This document shows positions 24,393 through 28,822 of a DNA stretch of 30,357 bases, piece after piece. How positions within the stretch are numbered: position 1 is the stretch's first letter; every line of letters starts with the position of its first letter. The position numbers and the translations under genes are program-made. Under the pieces are notes generated by a model. That model was not told the origin of the DNA. It made no database searches and was given only the letters and a program-made list of their open reading frames with translations. Origin of the DNA: a virus; the IMG/VR virus record IMGVR_UViG_3300021197_001954, positions 1 through 30,357 of that record; one strand, written 5' to 3'.

Positions 24393-24586
24393 GCTTCCAC
24401 TCCACCAATAAAACCAAACCCGCCACCGTTGCCTTCCGCGTCCATCGACAAAGATAACTCGACCGTCTGATCTCCTAATTGTAGGGTGAAAACAGGAAAA
24501 GGAGCCAGGGCCTCTTCATCTTCATCAAACCTAAAATTTGTAATCTTACAGCCTACTAGCTGGGAATAGTATTTGGTCATATCCAT
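24389..24586 (-). CDS. Small acidic protein, unknown
   Basis: A 65-aa protein starting MDMTKYYSQLVG. The ATG at 24586 overlaps the previous stop in a TGATG junction, so the longer frame to 24616 is rejected. The sequence alternates hydrophobic and polar residues (KITNFRFDEDEE; FPVFTLQLGDQTVELSLSMD), predicting a small beta sheet, and ends in a Gly-rich GNGGGFGFIGG segment. There is no metal or catalytic motif. The four-base overlap with the next start supports coupling. Confidence 0.52.
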   Translation of the reverse strand: MDMTKYYSQLVGCKITNFRFDEDEEALAPFPVFTLQLGDQTVELSLSMDAEGNGGGFGFIGGVEA

Positions 24587-25020
24587 CACGCTGCCTCCTC
24601 TTTCGGATCCCAGCAATTGTCCTTGCCAAAAATATAGGCGCCCTTGAACATTCCACCCTCGTCCACGTAAGAGGCAGAAATATCAAAACCCAACTCAGTC
24701 AAACGATCCCATACAGGAACAGGCGGAGACCACGCAGTCCAGCCTTTGAAAGCAAACCGGCCCTTCGCCTCATCGTCCGAAATCTTAAACGGCTCAGTGA
24801 TCTCAACCTCGCAGATATCCCATTTGGTGCCCCAGTGTGCGCGCCTCCAATCCATAGGCCCGTCCGGGTATTGGTCAATATTAGAGAACGAGGCTAAAGG
24901 TTGCGGCACAACAGCGTCACAGAACCGAGGATAACGCTTGAGCTCCACGTTGAAAAATAGTTCGTGAGCCATGGCCCGCGGACCTTGGACATTTACATCT
25001 AAATAACAATGATTAGGCAT
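24586..25020 (-). CDS. Api92/YubB ferredoxin-like domain protein
   Basis: A 144-aa protein. MPNHCYLDVNVQGP at the N terminus, the HWGTKWDICEVE core (about residues 62-73), FKGWTAWSPPVPVWDRLTEL and YVDEGGMFKGAYIFG together match the pattern I know for the Api92-like/YubB ferredoxin-like domain (formerly DUF1281). The family occurs in phages and plasmids as a small alpha/beta protein. Its biochemical function is not established to my knowledge. Start 25020 is preceded by GGAGGAGA and overlaps the upstream stop (TAATG). The stop overlaps the next gene (TGATG). Confidence 0.75.
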   Translation of the reverse strand: MPNHCYLDVNVQGPRAMAHELFFNVELKRYPRFCDAVVPQPLASFSNIDQYPDGPMDWRRAHWGTKWDICEVEITEPFKISDDEAKGRFAFKGWTAWSPPVPVWDRLTELGFDISASYVDEGGMFKGAYIFGKDNCWDPKEEAA

Positions 25021-25214
25021 TAGTTTATCTCCTCCGTTTCAGATACTTGAATAGAAACCGGAAAAGTTTCCCCGATTTCAATCATGCAATCAATTGCAGC
25101 AACCTTTGCATCTGCAATTGTTTCAAAACTTTTGTTGCAAAGGCTTTCGTGAACGCGACCAACAAAGTGAAAACGTCCCGAGGGTGCTTGGGTTATTATA
25201 GAAGTTTTAAACAC
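25020..25214 (-). CDS. First gene of the minus operon, unknown small protein
   Basis: Read here from GTG 25214, a 64-aa product, because GGAGG at 25226-25222 sits 7 bases upstream, an ideal Shine-Dalgarno. An in-frame ATG at 25259 would give 79 aa, but it lacks a ribosome site and lies only 8 bases after a perfect -35 hexamer, so it is probably not transcribed from that promoter. The product (VFKTSIITQAPSGRFHFVGR, then KSFETIADAKVAAIDCMIEI) looks like a small alpha/beta protein with helix DAKVAAIDCMIEIGE, similar in layout to short DUF-type phage proteins. No family assigned. The stop is coupled to the Api92-like start. Confidence 0.55.
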   Translation of the reverse strand: MFKTSIITQAPSGRFHFVGRVHESLCNKSFETIADAKVAAIDCMIEIGETFPVSIQVSETEEIN

Positions 25215-25238
25215 TGTGTTGCCTCCAAATATACACAC

Positions 25239-25272
25239 GGTATAAGATGATCTGCGCATTCGAAACTGTCAA
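25239..25272 (-). promoter_or_regulatory. Putative promoter of the minus-strand operon
   Basis: On the minus strand a perfect TTGACA (25272-25267) is followed by an ATCTTATACC region (25248-25239). The best -10-like hexamers are either TTATAC at an over-long spacing (21 bp) or a weak ATCTTA at 18 bp, so the -10 is uncertain. It would place the start of transcription between the ATG at 25259 and the GGAGG at 25226, supporting the GTG start. Confidence 0.4.
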
Positions 25273-25338
25273 GTCTAAAATAAACTATAGATAAATATCA
25301 ATTAAATCAGTCTTTTAAGAGCGTTTTTAATAAAAAGT

Positions 25339-25364
25339 GCGTCAATTTGACGCGGCAAAACCGC
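25339..25364. promoter_or_regulatory. Adjacent perfect inverted repeats in the control region
   Basis: GCGTCAA-T-TTGACGC (25339-25353) is a perfect odd palindrome with 7-bp arms. It is followed, sharing two bases, by GCGG-CAAAA-CCGC (25352-25364). They lie in the AT-rich gap between the minus operon and the 52-aa ORF, where nothing codes. A dimeric-regulator operator or an mRNA leader hairpin is the likely reading; the RHH or HTH proteins of this window are candidate binders. Confidence 0.5.
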
Positions 25365-25438
25365 TGGATCTTTGTTGTAAAAAATAGTAACATGGTTGGG
25401 AGAAGCGCGTTCAAAAGACGGAAAAAATAAAAACACTC

Positions 25439-25460
25439 GCCGCGGCTCACGGGCCGCGGC
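25439..25460 (+). other. GC-rich 5' leader hairpin
   Basis: GCCGCGGC (25439-25446), loop TCACGG and GCCGCGGC (25453-25460) form a perfect 8-bp stem ending 3 bases before the AAAGGAG Shine-Dalgarno of the 52-aa ORF. The hairpin-then-SD layout mirrors that of the repeated cassettes further right, though the sequence differs and no U tract follows. Confidence 0.6.
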
Positions 25461-25475
25461 ACCAAAGGAGTAAAC

Positions 25476-25634
25476 ATGGACCACATAAATAAAGACGCAG
25501 ACGATCTGCCAACATTCATAAATCAAATACTAGGGCCCAAAAAACAAAAAGAACCCGTTACCGTCCCCGTTACACAAAGCACGGACCGCGGGCCTTGGAT
25601 CCCGAAGGAACGAGGGGAAGAACCGCCGTTTTAG
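25476..25634 (+). CDS. 52-aa protein with acidic PPF tail
   Basis: ATG 25476 has AAAGGAG five bases upstream and reads to TAG at 25632-25634. The product (MDHINKDADDLPTFINQILG, then a KKQKE segment) is mostly polar and probably disordered, ending RGEEPPF. The acidic-Pro-Phe end recalls SSB-type tips (DIPF) and the primase end (EAPF), which may be chance. The gene lies alone in the control region between the minus operon and the terminase. An overlapping minus-strand frame lacks a ribosome site. I consider it real because of the strong Shine-Dalgarno; function unknown. Confidence 0.5.
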   Translation: MDHINKDADDLPTFINQILGPKKQKEPVTVPVTQSTDRGPWIPKERGEEPPF

Positions 25635-25954
25635 CAGGGTTACTTAGTTTCGGTTATAGTTATACGGCTAGAAAAAAAAAAAAAATAAAAAACCAAAAAG
25701 TAGCCGCAACCCATGTAACCATGTAACTTTAGTGTTATCTGTAACAAAACCAATAATTTAATGGTTACACCACTGGTTACAAAGTTACACAAAGTATAGT
25801 TAATTGTTAATCGAAGAATGTGGTTAAGGGGGTCGGGGAGTTTTTTTTAAAAAAAATAAATTCTGGAGGGCTTATATAGTGTGTTTACAAACCACCTGGT
25901 CGCCCAGTATGCTTTTGTTACGTTGAATTACAGAATAGTGTGGAGGAAAATGCT
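25635..25954. other. 320-bp AT-rich non-coding region before terS
   Basis: No gene was found. The region holds GTTACTTAG (25640-25648, also found before the clamp gene), an A14 run (25672-25685), the six-box TGTAAC/GTTACA array (25714-25789), a T8/A8 block near 25852-25867 and a Shine-Dalgarno (GGAGG) at 25942-25946 for the terminase gene. The low-melting, box-containing layout suits a replication origin, a packaging site or an operator region. Confidence 0.6.
25714..25789. repeat. 3+3 array of TGTAAC/GTTACA boxes
   Basis: TGTAAC occurs at 25714, 25722 and 25740, and its reverse complement GTTACA at 25764, 25776 and 25784. This is six exact 6-bp boxes in 76 bp, three in each orientation around an AT-rich centre (25746-25763). 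Start-to-start spacings are 8 and 18 bp on the left, 12 and 8 on the right. A TGTTAT near-match lies at 25733. The array starts about 240 bp before the small terminase ATG. Confidence 0.85.
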
Positions 25955-26614
25955 ATGGTTACGAAAAAAGTGGATAGGTACGTTGTGCCTCAGGAGGGCG
26001 CGCCACTGACGCCCACCGGAAAGAGGGTCTATCGAAAAAAATATAGTCGGGAGGAAAAACCTCTCACACGTAAGCAGGAGTTGTTTGTAAAAGAACTGGT
26101 TTCAAAAGACGGTCAGATTACAATGCGGGACGCGGCAATCAACGCGGGCTATCCCGCAGGATCGGCTAGTGTCCGGGCGTCTGAGTTGTGTAATCCGGAT
26201 CGATTTCCAAACGTGGTCGCTGCGATTAAATTGTATCGTGCCGATCTCGATCGGAAATACGGCGTTGAATACAAACGTCATCTCAGAGACCTACAAGTTA
26301 TTAGAGATGCTGCGTTGGACAGTGGGGCGTTTAGCGCAGCGGTTCAGGCGGAGTATCGGCGCGGCCAAGCGCATGGCGATATATACGTGAACAAATCCGA
26401 AATCCGACATGGCACCATCGACGGAATGTCTAAGGAGGAAGTTCTCAAAGCAATTCAAGATTTAAAGGGATCCTATGAACCAATCACTATTGACGTCACC
26501 CCAGAGGAAAAACAAAAAACCGGCAATCGGGAAACGGCGCGAAGCCGCCTTTTGGGACCAGCTGAAGAAACAAATAGCGAAGCTGCGTCCGAATTGGTTG
26601 ACCGAAAGGATTGA
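25955..26614 (+). CDS. terS: Terminase small subunit
   Basis: A 219-aa protein starting at ATG 25955, with GGAGG 8 bases upstream; the GTG 15 bases earlier lies within the SD region. Residues about 37-80 (LTRKQELFVKELVSKDGQ, then MRDAAINAGYPAGSASVRAS) are the typical small-terminase HTH with the AAxxAGY motif. It is followed by a helical oligomerisation segment (YGVEYKRHLRDLQVIRDAAL) and KSEIRHGTIDGMSKEEVL. The protein recognises packaging sites and loads the large terminase, which is not in this window. Residues 173-219 are polar, probably disordered, and are encoded over the start of the nuclease gene in another frame (140-nt overlap). The family call is good from the N-terminal half. Confidence 0.85.
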   Translation: MVTKKVDRYVVPQEGAPLTPTGKRVYRKKYSREEKPLTRKQELFVKELVSKDGQITMRDAAINAGYPAGSASVRASELCNPDRFPNVVAAIKLYRADLDRKYGVEYKRHLRDLQVIRDAALDSGAFSAAVQAEYRRGQAHGDIYVNKSEIRHGTIDGMSKEEVLKAIQDLKGSYEPITIDVTPEEKQKTGNRETARSRLLGPAEETNSEAASELVDRKD

Positions 26615-26951
26615 AAGTTGGGCGACGCCGGGATTTCCAGATGTTTTTTTGGAGGATGATCGGGGGGTGTATCACACAATTGAATTAAAACATTGTATAA
26701 CGCCTCATGTAGATCTGAGCCCGCATCAGGTTTCGTTCCACTCTAGGCATGGCAACGGCTCCAGCTGGATACTTGTTAAGTATAGCCCGCATGGTGCGGG
26801 TCGGGCATACGCTCTAATGCTGTATCATGGGTCTCAGGCGGTGGACGTTCGGATGGAAGGTCTCTCAACTAACCCTGTTTTGGAGTTGGACAGCCCCGCC
26901 AGCTGGGAACCACTGTTTCAAAGGATCGAGGCCGGCTATGTTTTTGATTAG
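26475..26951 (+). CDS. PD-(D/E)xK nuclease (VRR-NUC/resolvase-like)
   Basis: A 158-aa protein. The catalytic pattern is E46 (RIESW), GFPD56V and IE70-L-K72, the core of PD-(D/E)xK nucleases of VRR-NUC type, followed by SPHQVSFHSRHGNGSSWILV with a conserved Gln/His helix. Such phage enzymes cut branched DNA or process ends, aiding recombination, packaging or host-DNA breakdown. ATG 26475 has AAGGGA upstream. It is the only Met before the domain, so the 140-nt overlap with terS is probably genuine. It directly follows the packaging gene, hinting at trimming of branches before packaging; that link is inference. Confidence 0.8.
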   Translation: MNQSLLTSPQRKNKKPAIGKRREAAFWDQLKKQIAKLRPNWLTERIESWATPGFPDVFLEDDRGVYHTIELKHCITPHVDLSPHQVSFHSRHGNGSSWILVKYSPHGAGRAYALMLYHGSQAVDVRMEGLSTNPVLELDSPASWEPLFQRIEAGYVFD

Positions 26952-27033
26952 TTGGATTATGGACTGGCTTAACCGCCCGTTGGATCTGGACGCTGAATTA
27001 AAGAAATATAGAGATAAACGCGATCAGGATTGA
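26938..27033 (+). CDS. 31-aa micro-ORF with hydrophobic N terminus
   Basis: ATG 26938 overlaps the end of the nuclease gene by 14 bases and reads MFLISWIMDWLNRPLDLDAE, then KKYRDKRDQD, to TGA at 27031-27033. GAGG lies about 7 bases upstream. It has a hydrophobic N-terminal half and a charged C-terminal half. An internal ATG at 26959 gives a 24-aa version. The TGA is part of a TTGACG hexamer, as in the repeated cassettes. Too short to be confident; no function assigned. Confidence 0.35.
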   Translation: MFLISWIMDWLNRPLDLDAELKKYRDKRDQD

Positions 27034-27051
27034 CGTGGGGCTGTACCGGTG

Positions 27052-27071
27052 TTACTTAGACTTACTTTAAT
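27052..27071 (+). promoter_or_regulatory. Degenerate cassette-like element before the clamp gene
   Basis: TTACT-TAGAC-TTACT-TTAA (27052-27070) repeats TTACT with a 10-bp period. It matches the ATTACT/ATTACT core followed by TTAA in the four cassettes downstream. There is no GC hairpin here, but GGAGAAAAG follows before ATG 27092. A TTGACG lies upstream (27029-27034), overlapping the stop of the micro-ORF. It may be a diverged promoter of the same regulon. Confidence 0.4.
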
Positions 27072-27091
27072 TGTTCATAGGAGAAAAGAGC

Positions 27092-27700
27092 ATGGAAATC
27101 CAAATCGAAACTGCACTACTCAAAGCGGCCATGTTGGCCACGTCAAAGGACGAGGCACGCTATTATTTGAAAGGCGTTTATTTTGAATTGTCTGGAAATC
27201 ATGTCCGAATAGTTGCAACCGATGGCCACCGAATGTTTGTGGCATGTCAGGAAATGGCAAACCCTTTTGAAAATAACGTTACAATGGTTTTGCCGTTTGA
27301 CGGTTTGAAAAAGTCTTTAACAGGCCTACGGTCAAAGGATACGTTTGTATCGTGCCAGTTTGGTACGCTCCAGTCCACCATAAATGACGTGGTGATGGAG
27401 CCCGTGGACTGTACTTATCCTGACTACAAACGCGTGGTGCCGCAAAAGCTTTCCGGCGAAACCGCGCAGTTCAATCCCGTCTACCTTGGTGAAATGGGTA
27501 AAATGGCTAAATGTTTGGGCGGCGCGCTGGTAAATATTGCACATAACGGTCAAGGCCCTGCGCTGGTCAGTTTCGGTCGGTTGGACTGTTTCGCTGTTAT
27601 TATGCCCATCGATCGTTCGCGTGTTGAGCCCGCGCTAACCGCGGACATGGTAAACGATATTTTGGGCGCAAAAATCATGGACATGTTAAAGGCGGCTTGA
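27092..27700 (+). CDS. Two-domain beta-clamp-like protein (DnaN lacking domain I)
   Basis: A 202-aa protein from ATG 27092 (AGGAGAAAAGAGC upstream). ARYYLKGVYFELSGNHVRIV, followed by ATDGHR (residues 42-47), and YPDYKRVVP (109-117) match domain II of bacterial sliding clamps (E. coli RYYLNGMLFE, VATDGHRLAV, FPDYRRVLP). CFAVIMPIDR (166-175) matches the clamp end YVVMPMRL. Domain I is missing and about 27 extra residues follow. Bacterial clamps are three-domain dimers of about 366 aa. A two-domain chain would need to trimerise, as PCNA does, to close a six-domain ring. Likely the processivity clamp of the phage polymerase; the stop overlaps cassette copy 1. Confidence 0.82.
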   Translation: MEIQIETALLKAAMLATSKDEARYYLKGVYFELSGNHVRIVATDGHRMFVACQEMANPFENNVTMVLPFDGLKKSLTGLRSKDTFVSCQFGTLQSTINDVVMEPVDCTYPDYKRVVPQKLSGETAQFNPVYLGEMGKMAKCLGGALVNIAHNGQGPALVSFGRLDCFAVIMPIDRSRVEPALTADMVNDILGAKIMDMLKAA

Positions 27701-27766
27701 CCATTACTCAAAATTACTATTAAAAATAGGGCAGGGGGCAATCCTGCCCTATTTTTTTGGAGAAAA
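27697..27766 (+). promoter_or_regulatory. Regulatory cassette copy 1 (promoter-hairpin-SD)
   Basis: TTGACC (27697-27702), 17-bp spacer ATTACTCAAAATTACTA, then TTAAAA (27720-27725), the hairpin and GGAGAAAA (27759-27766). The -35-like hexamer overlaps the TGA stop of the clamp gene. This copy differs from the others at position 6 of the -35 and just before the hairpin (AATAGGG), which lengthens the stem to 10 bp. Confidence 0.8.
27726..27758 (+). terminator. Cassette 1 terminator-like hairpin
   Basis: ATAGGGCAGG (27726-27735) pairs perfectly with CCTGCCCTAT (27743-27752) around loop GGGCAAT, with T7 overlapping the stem base. It terminates transcription from the clamp side, or acts on the short leader of the next operon. 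Confidence 0.88.
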
Positions 27767-27770
27767 GAAA

Positions 27771-27956
27771 ATGAAACGAGCTATTTTTTTTGACGAGTGT
27801 GGATCCGAAATCGCGATTGATTGCGTGGGCGGTGAGACTGTCGAGCAGCTGCTCACCAGCTACCCTGAATATCAATTTAGGTATTGGGAGGATCCCGACC
27901 GCTACTATACTCGGGTCGACTATTATGACCCTGTAGAGGACACAGACAATGCCTAA
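27771..27956 (+). CDS. Cassette 1 ORFan A
   Basis: A 61-aa protein, first gene of the pair behind cassette 1. ATG 27771 lies 4 bases after the cassette SD (GGAGAAAA). It is acidic, with helix GGETVEQLLTSYP and a Tyr/Asp-rich tail (YWEDPDRYYTRVDYYDPVED). No family recognised. The C terminus overlaps the next start by 8 bases. Acidic, Tyr-rich small phage proteins are often inhibitors or DNA mimics of host factors, but here that is only a compositional hint. Confidence 0.58.
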   Translation: MKRAIFFDECGSEIAIDCVGGETVEQLLTSYPEYQFRYWEDPDRYYTRVDYYDPVEDTDNA

Positions 27957-28152
27957 AGTATGGATTAGCGCAACAATGGAAACCTATCTGACATGGGAGG
28001 GAGACGTACCCGATGACGTACCCGAAGATGAATGGCGTACATGGATCAAACACAACGTGGATGGTGGTGAGTTCATACAGCATCACGGCCTGTTTGATGG
28101 CGGTTGGTATTTGGGCGACGACGTACACTTAGTAGATGAGGGGGACGTGTGA
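27949..28152 (+). CDS. Cassette 1 ORFan B
   Basis: A 67-aa protein overlapping ORFan A by 8 bases. It begins MPKVWISATMETYLTWEGDV, with an acidic middle (PDDVPEDEWRTWIKHNVDGG) and a Gly/Asp-rich end. The nucleotide stretch around 28002-28024 repeats GACGTACCCGA, a small in-frame duplication. It is strongly acidic, and many Trp residues suggest a compact beta fold. No family. The TGA overlaps an ATG that opens a 9-codon remnant ending at cassette 2. Confidence 0.55.
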   Translation: MPKVWISATMETYLTWEGDVPDDVPEDEWRTWIKHNVDGGEFIQHHGLFDGGWYLGDDVHLVDEGDV

Positions 28153-28177
28153 TGACACATGTAATGCAACCAGCCAT

Positions 28178-28246
28178 TTGACTATTACTCAAAATTACTA
28201 TTAAATGTGGGGCAGGGGCAATCCTGCCCTATTTTTTTGGAGAAAA
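28178..28246 (+). promoter_or_regulatory. Regulatory cassette copy 2 (promoter-hairpin-SD)
   Basis: TTGACT (28178-28183), 17-bp spacer, TTAAAT, hairpin and GGAGAAAA. Identity with copy 4 extends upstream through CCAGCCA (28170-28176). Those bases here form the end of a 9-codon frame (28152-28181) reading Pro-Ala-Ile-stop, as if carried over from another gene end. One G is missing from the loop compared with the other copies. Confidence 0.85.
28210..28238 (+). terminator. Cassette 2 terminator-like hairpin
   Basis: GGGCAGG (28210-28216), loop GGCAAT, CCTGCCC (28223-28229), then TATTTTTTT. The stem is identical to the other copies while the loop is one base shorter, so the stem is the conserved part. 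Confidence 0.88.
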
Positions 28247-28248
28247 TT

Positions 28249-28491
28249 ATGGTTAACAAATCACTTCGCCCGCTCAACACCATCGCGGCAGATATTTCCG
28301 CTGATTGGAAAAAAGTAAATTTTGCAGCGGCGCCTTATTTATCCGCTATGCGCACGTTGCGTGGTATAAACGAAAATTACGGCTATGATAGCGGGCAATC
28401 GGTTGTGCGTTATTTTTTGGCGAACGCTGGGACATGGCGCGGCGAAAAAGCGCGTGAAATAAAAACCGAATTGAAGGGGATGTTAAAATGA
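28249..28491 (+). CDS. Cassette 2 ORFan A, conserved phage protein
   Basis: An 80-aa protein. The true start is ATG 28249, just after the cassette SD; a GTG frame opening at 28207 would translate the hairpin itself and is rejected. The sequence RPLNTIAADISADWKKVNFA, followed by PYLSAMRTLRGI, YGYDSGQSVVRYFLANAGTW and RG-x-KAREIKTELK, is one I have seen in phages and plasmids as a small helical protein of unknown role. The high density of recognisable residues suggests a conserved family rather than a true ORFan. It overlaps the next gene by four bases (ATGA). Confidence 0.65.
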   Translation: MVNKSLRPLNTIAADISADWKKVNFAAAPYLSAMRTLRGINENYGYDSGQSVVRYFLANAGTWRGEKAREIKTELKGMLK

Positions 28492-28751
28492 AAAAAATAA
28501 ATTTTATTCATACACCAAAAAAATTAAATGGTTATAACGTTATCGCGTTTGCACCCTGCCAGCCGCTCGATTTTAAAAATTTTATAGTTTTAATTGATTT
28601 GGGCGATAATTCTCTAACACCTTATTGTGCCGCGCATTGGAACGTCAGCGCGGGGGACGGTTGGAATGCGGGCGACTATTGCGAAACATACGCGGCCGCG
28701 TTTGAAGCCTATATCAGTAGGGCGAGCGCGGACCGATTAGTCGCTATTTGA
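28488..28751 (+). CDS. Cassette 2 ORFan B
   Basis: An 87-aa protein coupled to the previous gene (ATGA). N-terminal KKINFIHTPKKLNGYNVIAF and a core FIVLIDLGDNSLTPYCAAHW, then GDGWNAGDYCETYAAAFEAY, suggest a small alpha/beta fold with two conserved-looking Cys (C64 and C77 region). No family recognised. The end is Val-Ala-Ile-TGA, the stop being part of the TTGACT of cassette 3. Confidence 0.55.
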   Translation: MKKINFIHTPKKLNGYNVIAFAPCQPLDFKNFIVLIDLGDNSLTPYCAAHWNVSAGDGWNAGDYCETYAAAFEAYISRASADRLVAI

Positions 28752-28817
28752 CTATTACTCAAAATTACTATTAAATATGGGGCAGGGGGCAATCCTGCCC
28801 TATTTTTTTGGAGAAAA
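28748..28817 (+). promoter_or_regulatory. Regulatory cassette copy 3 (promoter-hairpin-SD)
   Basis: TTGACT (28748-28753), 17-bp spacer, TTAAAT, ATGGGGCAGG hairpin and GGAGAAAA (28810-28817). The TGA of the previous gene is embedded in the -35-like hexamer. It differs from copy 4 by one base before the hairpin (ATATGG versus ATGTGG). Confidence 0.85.
28780..28809 (+). terminator. Cassette 3 terminator-like hairpin
   Basis: GGGCAGG (28780-28786), loop GGGCAAT, CCTGCCC (28794-28800), then TATTTTTTT. Same stem as the other copies. Confidence 0.88.
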
Positions 28818-28822
28818 GAAAA

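Noticed and set aside
25302-25526. Minus-strand frames over the control region (74 and 70 aa)
   Set aside because: No ribosome site, overlap with the well-initiated 52-aa plus-strand ORF, and they cover palindromes and AT-rich control sequence.
28207-28248. GTG-started extensions through the cassettes (28207, 29877) and TTG start at 28808
   Set aside because: They translate the hairpin or the SD itself. The ATG after the SD is the evident start in each case.
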